A stretch of 8,059 bases of DNA, taken from assembly GCA_900556545.1 (NCBI GenBank), contig USPE01000080.1, positions 1 to 8,059 of the forward strand, given 5' to 3'. How positions within the stretch are numbered: position 1 is the stretch's first letter; each line of letters starts with the position of its first letter. The notes below the pieces were generated by a model. That model worked only from the letters and a program-made list of their open reading frames with translations. It ran no database searches and had not been told where the DNA came from. A program made the position numbers and the translations under genes. This DNA comes from an uncultured Peptococcaceae bacterium. GTDB taxonomy: Bacteria > Bacillota > Peptococcia > Peptococcales > Peptococcaceae. This document shows, piece after piece, positions 4,546-8,059 of this stretch.

Positions 4546-6615
4546 TTACGATTCCAGTATCTGATAAACCGGCGCGCCTTCACAATCAGCAGGCATTCTC
4601 ACATCCAACAGCGTTGCTACTGTCGGCGCCACATCTACCTGACGGATAACCCGTTTTACCTGGTCATCATGCAGGATTCCCTGTCCGGCTGCAATAAAGA
4701 TCGGCGATACAGAAGTACCATAGTAACCCCGATAGGTGGATAACCCCTGGCCGTGTTCGGTTACATACCTTTCTCTGTTCATATAAACAATATCACCGGT
4801 ATACGGACCATCCAACCCGATAATCTTTGCATCCCGGTTATGGAACGCCATGGCGATAATACGGTCGCCATTTTCATCTCGGTAACGATACAAATCATCA
4901 ATAATCTGTTCTTCTATATCATATTTATCCTCTGGATCAACGATACCAAACTGGTCGCGACCCTTTAAATTAATCCAGATATAACTGGTGCGGATGGCCA
5001 CAGCCTTTGTCTTACTGAAATCTATTTCTTCCAAATCATTGCCATTTTCATCCTTCTTCATCACAGTCCAACCCAGCTCTTTCATAATACCAGCGCTGAC
5101 ACCAGCTGCACTCCCCAGTCTGGCTGGCGCTTTATCATGAATCTGTTCTCCATGGTCAGAGGTAACAATGATAGTCCAACCATCATCTAACAAGTGCATA
5201 AAAGAGCCGATATATTCGTCAGCCACTTCATATGTTTTATCAATCTGAGCCTGGAACCCTTCTGCCGGATCAGCGCCCGGTTTCTGCAGCGCATAGTTCC
5301 AGAACTGATGAGCCGAATGGTCAATAAAATGATGATGGCTGAATACTACTTCCACGCCTTTTTCTTCAATTAAGTAGTTGATAGCTCTGGACTGCCATAA
5401 CGCATTGAGCCGCCAGCTTGGTGTCAAAATTTTCTGTGCAAATTCTAAGCTTGTGCCGCCCATCTGAGTAAAGGGAGGCACATAACCGCAGTTTTCAATC
5501 ACTTCCTGATAAATGGATTTTGGCGACCATCTGTCATCGCAATCTACCTTAAAGGCGGTACTCATCCACATTCTCACCTTGGAGCCGTCTTCCGCCAGCT
5601 CCAGCAACTTATACCATCTGCTTGCTACTGTTTTCCTGCCGTTTTCAATACAATCATCTACCACGTCGGTAGCCATTTCATCCCCTTTTAAAGTGCAAAG
5701 CGGTATACTGTCCTTTTTGCTTTTATATACAACCACGGTATCATAAAGGCCCTGTTCGTTAGGCAGAATCAGACAAGGACGTCTTAGTTGACCGCCTGCA
5801 GTATAAGTAACAAATTCCCGCGCACCTTCCGGTAAAACAAAGTCCCAGTTTTTTGGTTCAGAGATAGTGCTTTCAATTCTATCAAAAGGAACTCTTGCCA
5901 GAGAACCGCCATCGTTAGAGATAGGATGAAAAGTAACATTTTTAATTCGTTTCATTTTATACCGATTCAGCAGCAATTCTTTTTTGTTATCAGCAGTAAA
6001 TTTAAAATCGGCATATTTATCTTCCGATTCTGCTTCCTGATCTTCTTCCAAATCCAATTTATCAATCACACAATCAGTAGCTGCATCGCCAAGATTGTTG
6101 GAGCCAAGATGGTCAATAAATTTATTTTCTGTAAATTCTACAGAAGCCACCACATATTTTTCAATATCAATATTGGCAATGCTGTAGTTCACCGACGCCG
6201 GCTGAGTACCGTCTACCACAAACAGATTTTCACTGTCAGAGGTTGGAGGCCAACTGGAACCGGGCCACTGCCACACCAGTGTCTTTTTGCCTGCCTCCGC
6301 CGTTACATTCCATAATTGTTCTGCCTGACACAGCCGGGAATCTAAACCATAAATAATAGTGTCCAGCGCATCGGGCGCCTGATTCCAGAAGTCCGTTACG
6401 CCATGGGTGGCAGGATAACACCCGCAAGCCAGTGTGGTCCACTGAGCTGGCGTAATGGTAGGCATCGCGCCCAGTAGTTCCAAATCGGCACGAGCTGCGC
6501 CTAGCTCAATCAGTTTTTTTACATTGGGCATTCTTCCTGCCTCTACCATTCGTTTTGTAGTATCCGGTTCCATACCGTCCAAACCCAATACCAATACTTT
6601 GTTTCCATTTGCCAT
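4546..6615 (-). CDS. Alkaline-phosphatase-superfamily phosphodiesterase / nucleotide pyrophosphatase-like hydrolase
   Basis: This 689-residue protein belongs to the type I phosphodiesterase/nucleotide pyrophosphatase branch (PF01663) of the alkaline phosphatase fold, two-metal hydrolases of phosphodiesters, phosphonates or sulfate esters. The metal and catalytic set is complete: Asp13 in LGLDGM; Thr55 in PTITPAQWTTLACG as the probable nucleophile, followed by YPATHGV (67-73); Asp432 and His436 in FSHHHFIDHSAHQFW (425-439); Asp487 and His488 in TSDHGE; and His621 in TEHGQG. No signal peptide is present, so it should act in the cytoplasm, unlike many periplasmic or secreted relatives. The stretch between about 130 and 415, rich in Trp and acidic residues, has no motif I recognise and is probably a large cap or substrate domain. 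GAGGAGGA (6623-6630) lies 7 nt before the ATG. It sits 80 nt after the permease gene, suggesting it cleaves what the permease imports. The substrate cannot be deduced. Confidence 0.92.
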   Translation of the reverse strand: MANGNKVLVLGLDGMEPDTTKRMVEAGRMPNVKKLIELGAARADLELLGAMPTITPAQWTTLACGCYPATHGVTDFWNQAPDALDTIIYGLDSRLCQAEQLWNVTAEAGKKTLVWQWPGSSWPPTSDSENLFVVDGTQPASVNYSIANIDIEKYVVASVEFTENKFIDHLGSNNLGDAATDCVIDKLDLEEDQEAESEDKYADFKFTADNKKELLLNRYKMKRIKNVTFHPISNDGGSLARVPFDRIESTISEPKNWDFVLPEGAREFVTYTAGGQLRRPCLILPNEQGLYDTVVVYKSKKDSIPLCTLKGDEMATDVVDDCIENGRKTVASRWYKLLELAEDGSKVRMWMSTAFKVDCDDRWSPKSIYQEVIENCGYVPPFTQMGGTSLEFAQKILTPSWRLNALWQSRAINYLIEEKGVEVVFSHHHFIDHSAHQFWNYALQKPGADPAEGFQAQIDKTYEVADEYIGSFMHLLDDGWTIIVTSDHGEQIHDKAPARLGSAAGVSAGIMKELGWTVMKKDENGNDLEEIDFSKTKAVAIRTSYIWINLKGRDQFGIVDPEDKYDIEEQIIDDLYRYRDENGDRIIAMAFHNRDAKIIGLDGPYTGDIVYMNRERYVTEHGQGLSTYRGYYGTSVSPIFIAAGQGILHDDQVKRVIRQVDVAPTVATLLDVRMPADCEGAPVYQILES

Positions 6616-6695
6616 TTTCAGTTCCTCCTCTGATTAACAACTCTATATCCATCACATCTGTTCCTAAAAAACAATCAATTTTTCTACCCCCATGA

Positions 6696-8059
6696 TTACA
6701 ACAGAACCATACCCAGAGGTACCATCACTATCAACCCAATAATTACTGCCAACACGCTCATACAACCAAACAAGTAGGCATCTTTTTTCGCAATCCATTC
6801 CGAGTTACCAAAGAACAGACCTGCACGACTGGATGCACCAGGCGTTGCCATAGCGGCAGACAAACTTACAGAACATAACAGTGGAATTAAAAGTGGAGAT
6901 ACGCCAATCACCACGCCAATCTGCACATAAATCGGAGTTAACACCATCAACAACACAGTATTATGGGCAATCTGTGTCAATGCAATATTCATTACCAGTA
7001 AAACCACAATGAACATTATCGGAGATAATCCGCCCAGATGGGTGGCTACAAACGTCCCCAGGAATGTACGCACGCCACCCTCTGCAGATAACAGCGCGCT
7101 GGCTACCACAGTATTTGCCGCCAACAGCCAAACCATATCCCACGGAGTACCTTTGGCAAACACAGAAGCCATTTCCACCAAAGGTTTATCTTGTCTGCGG
7201 ATGGTACACATAATAACCAACAGAACTGCGCCAATGCCCAGCGTACCCAATTTGGTCAGCAGTACAACCGGCAGCCAGGATGCAGGCAGGAAGGACGGTG
7301 CAAACAAACAAAATACCAACAGCAATAAGATAACGGAGCACACCTTTTGTTCAAAATTAAAATCTGTTTTTTCATTTGATGCTTTAAAAGAAGCCAGCTT
7401 GCTCACATCCAACCGCAGCAGCAAACGGCCCAGCACAATGTACGCTGCAAAGCAAACAATACTTACCGGCAGCATAATTTCCATAAATAAACCATAACCG
7501 ATGGCAGCATCCGGTACAACCGAATTCATCGCTTTAATAGCAATCAAACTCCATGCGCCATATGGTTTAATCAACAGACCGCCCAAGGAAACCACATAAG
7601 CAATCCCTACCAGCAGATAGGCACCTTCCCGACTTTTTTTAGGATAACCGCATTCCGTCATCAAAGTATATACAATGGGCCAGAAAGTAAAAATAGTCAC
7701 ATATATTCCTACAAAAAAGGCAACTATATAGGCCATAGCCAAAATAAAAGTAATCAACAGCCATGGACGATTCTGCACTGCCTTTACGCTTAGCATCCAG
7801 CGGGCAACGGTGGCAGATAAACCGCAGTGCTGCGCCCATGTACCAAAAGTAGTCAGTACGATGACCATCAATACAATTTCACTGCCCATCCCATTTTTCA
7901 TAATATCAAGAATAGATCCAAACTGGGTCAATGATAGAAAGGCCATTGCCAACAAACTGGGACAGGATAAATTCCAGAAAATCCACCCCCACATCATTCC
8001 CGCAAAAATCATAATGGCCTGCATGCCATAGGGCGTAATAATATCAGTCCCTTTCATAA
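6696..8059 (-). CDS. SLC13/DASS-like anion permease (N-terminus probably beyond the window)
   Basis: A polytopic inner-membrane protein with about 10-12 hydrophobic segments, resembling the SLC13 (divalent anion:Na+ symporter) group. The start MKGTDIITPYGMQAIMIF matches a region that in relatives normally follows one more N-terminal helix. The frame is open to the window edge, so the ATG at 8057 may be internal; its ribosome-binding site would lie outside. In the second half, TQIAHNTVLLMVLTPI (361-376) aligns by eye with the family's T-E-x-x-S-N-T-A loop, giving HNT for SNT. In the first half, FFVGIYVTIFTFWPI (114-128) occupies the equivalent place with GIY. These loops bind the carboxylate or sulfate and Na+ in characterised members, so the substrate is probably atypical. 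AMATPGASSRAG (402-413) is a further conserved loop. It is the first visible gene of the operon with the phosphodiesterase; no terminator-like hairpin lies in the 80-nt gap. Confidence 0.88.
   Translation of the reverse strand, partial: MKGTDIITPYGMQAIMIFAGMMWGWIFWNLSCPSLLAMAFLSLTQFGSILDIMKNGMGSEIVLMVIVLTTFGTWAQHCGLSATVARWMLSVKAVQNRPWLLITFILAMAYIVAFFVGIYVTIFTFWPIVYTLMTECGYPKKSREGAYLLVGIAYVVSLGGLLIKPYGAWSLIAIKAMNSVVPDAAIGYGLFMEIMLPVSIVCFAAYIVLGRLLLRLDVSKLASFKASNEKTDFNFEQKVCSVILLLLVFCLFAPSFLPASWLPVVLLTKLGTLGIGAVLLVIMCTIRRQDKPLVEMASVFAKGTPWDMVWLLAANTVVASALLSAEGGVRTFLGTFVATHLGGLSPIMFIVVLLVMNIALTQIAHNTVLLMVLTPIYVQIGVVIGVSPLLIPLLCSVSLSAAMATPGASSRAGLFFGNSEWIAKKDAYLFGCMSVLAVIIGLIVMVPLGMVLL

Noticed and set aside
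7009..7497. A 162-codon open frame on the plus strand antisense to the permease
   Set aside because: It is the complement of a clear membrane-protein gene, with low-complexity polar sequence and no start signals.

Overview
This window looks like the chromosome of a low-to-mid G+C Firmicute. The evidence is strong GGAGG ribosome-binding sites, GTG and TTG starts, a class II (Gram-positive type) EPSP synthase and AT-rich spacers. A gut anaerobe of the Negativicutes or Clostridia would fit, but the genus cannot be read from the sequence. Every gene I accept is on the minus strand, so transcription runs from high to low coordinates.

Right block (8059 to about 3535): a putative operon of an SLC13-like anion permease (6696-8059, probably missing its N-terminus), a cytoplasmic alkaline-phosphatase-fold phosphodiesterase (4546-6615) and an unrecognised Trp/Gln-rich protein (3665-4474). 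A 13-bp hairpin separates the last two. An A/U-rich hairpin with a T7 tract (3535-3570) probably ends the unit. The simplest reading is uptake of an anionic compound followed by intracellular cleavage of a phosphoester, phosphonate or sulfoester bond; the substrate is unknown.

Middle block (3664 to 1192): a 322-bp spacer holding the terminator and two AT-rich dyads, then aroA (EPSP synthase) and aroE (shikimate dehydrogenase). The aroA stop directly abuts the aroE start (TAAATG).

Left block (1191 to 1): the shikimate genes resume at 125 with the first 41 codons of aroC (chorismate synthase, TTG start), cut by the window edge. Between aroE and aroC lies about 1.07 kb of AT-rich DNA (roughly 35% G+C in its genes, against about 54% sampled in aroE). 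It holds a DUF4279-like gene, a 144-bp near-continuous palindrome (535-678) and a small four-helix membrane protein. I read this as accessory cargo in an aroA-aroE-aroC operon. AroE, AroA and AroC act at steps 4, 6 and 7 of the shikimate pathway.

The two items most worth pursuing are the 144-bp palindrome (a folded-hairpin mobile element or a structured RNA) and the permease/phosphodiesterase/unknown-protein module, whose permease has degenerate SNT substrate motifs.
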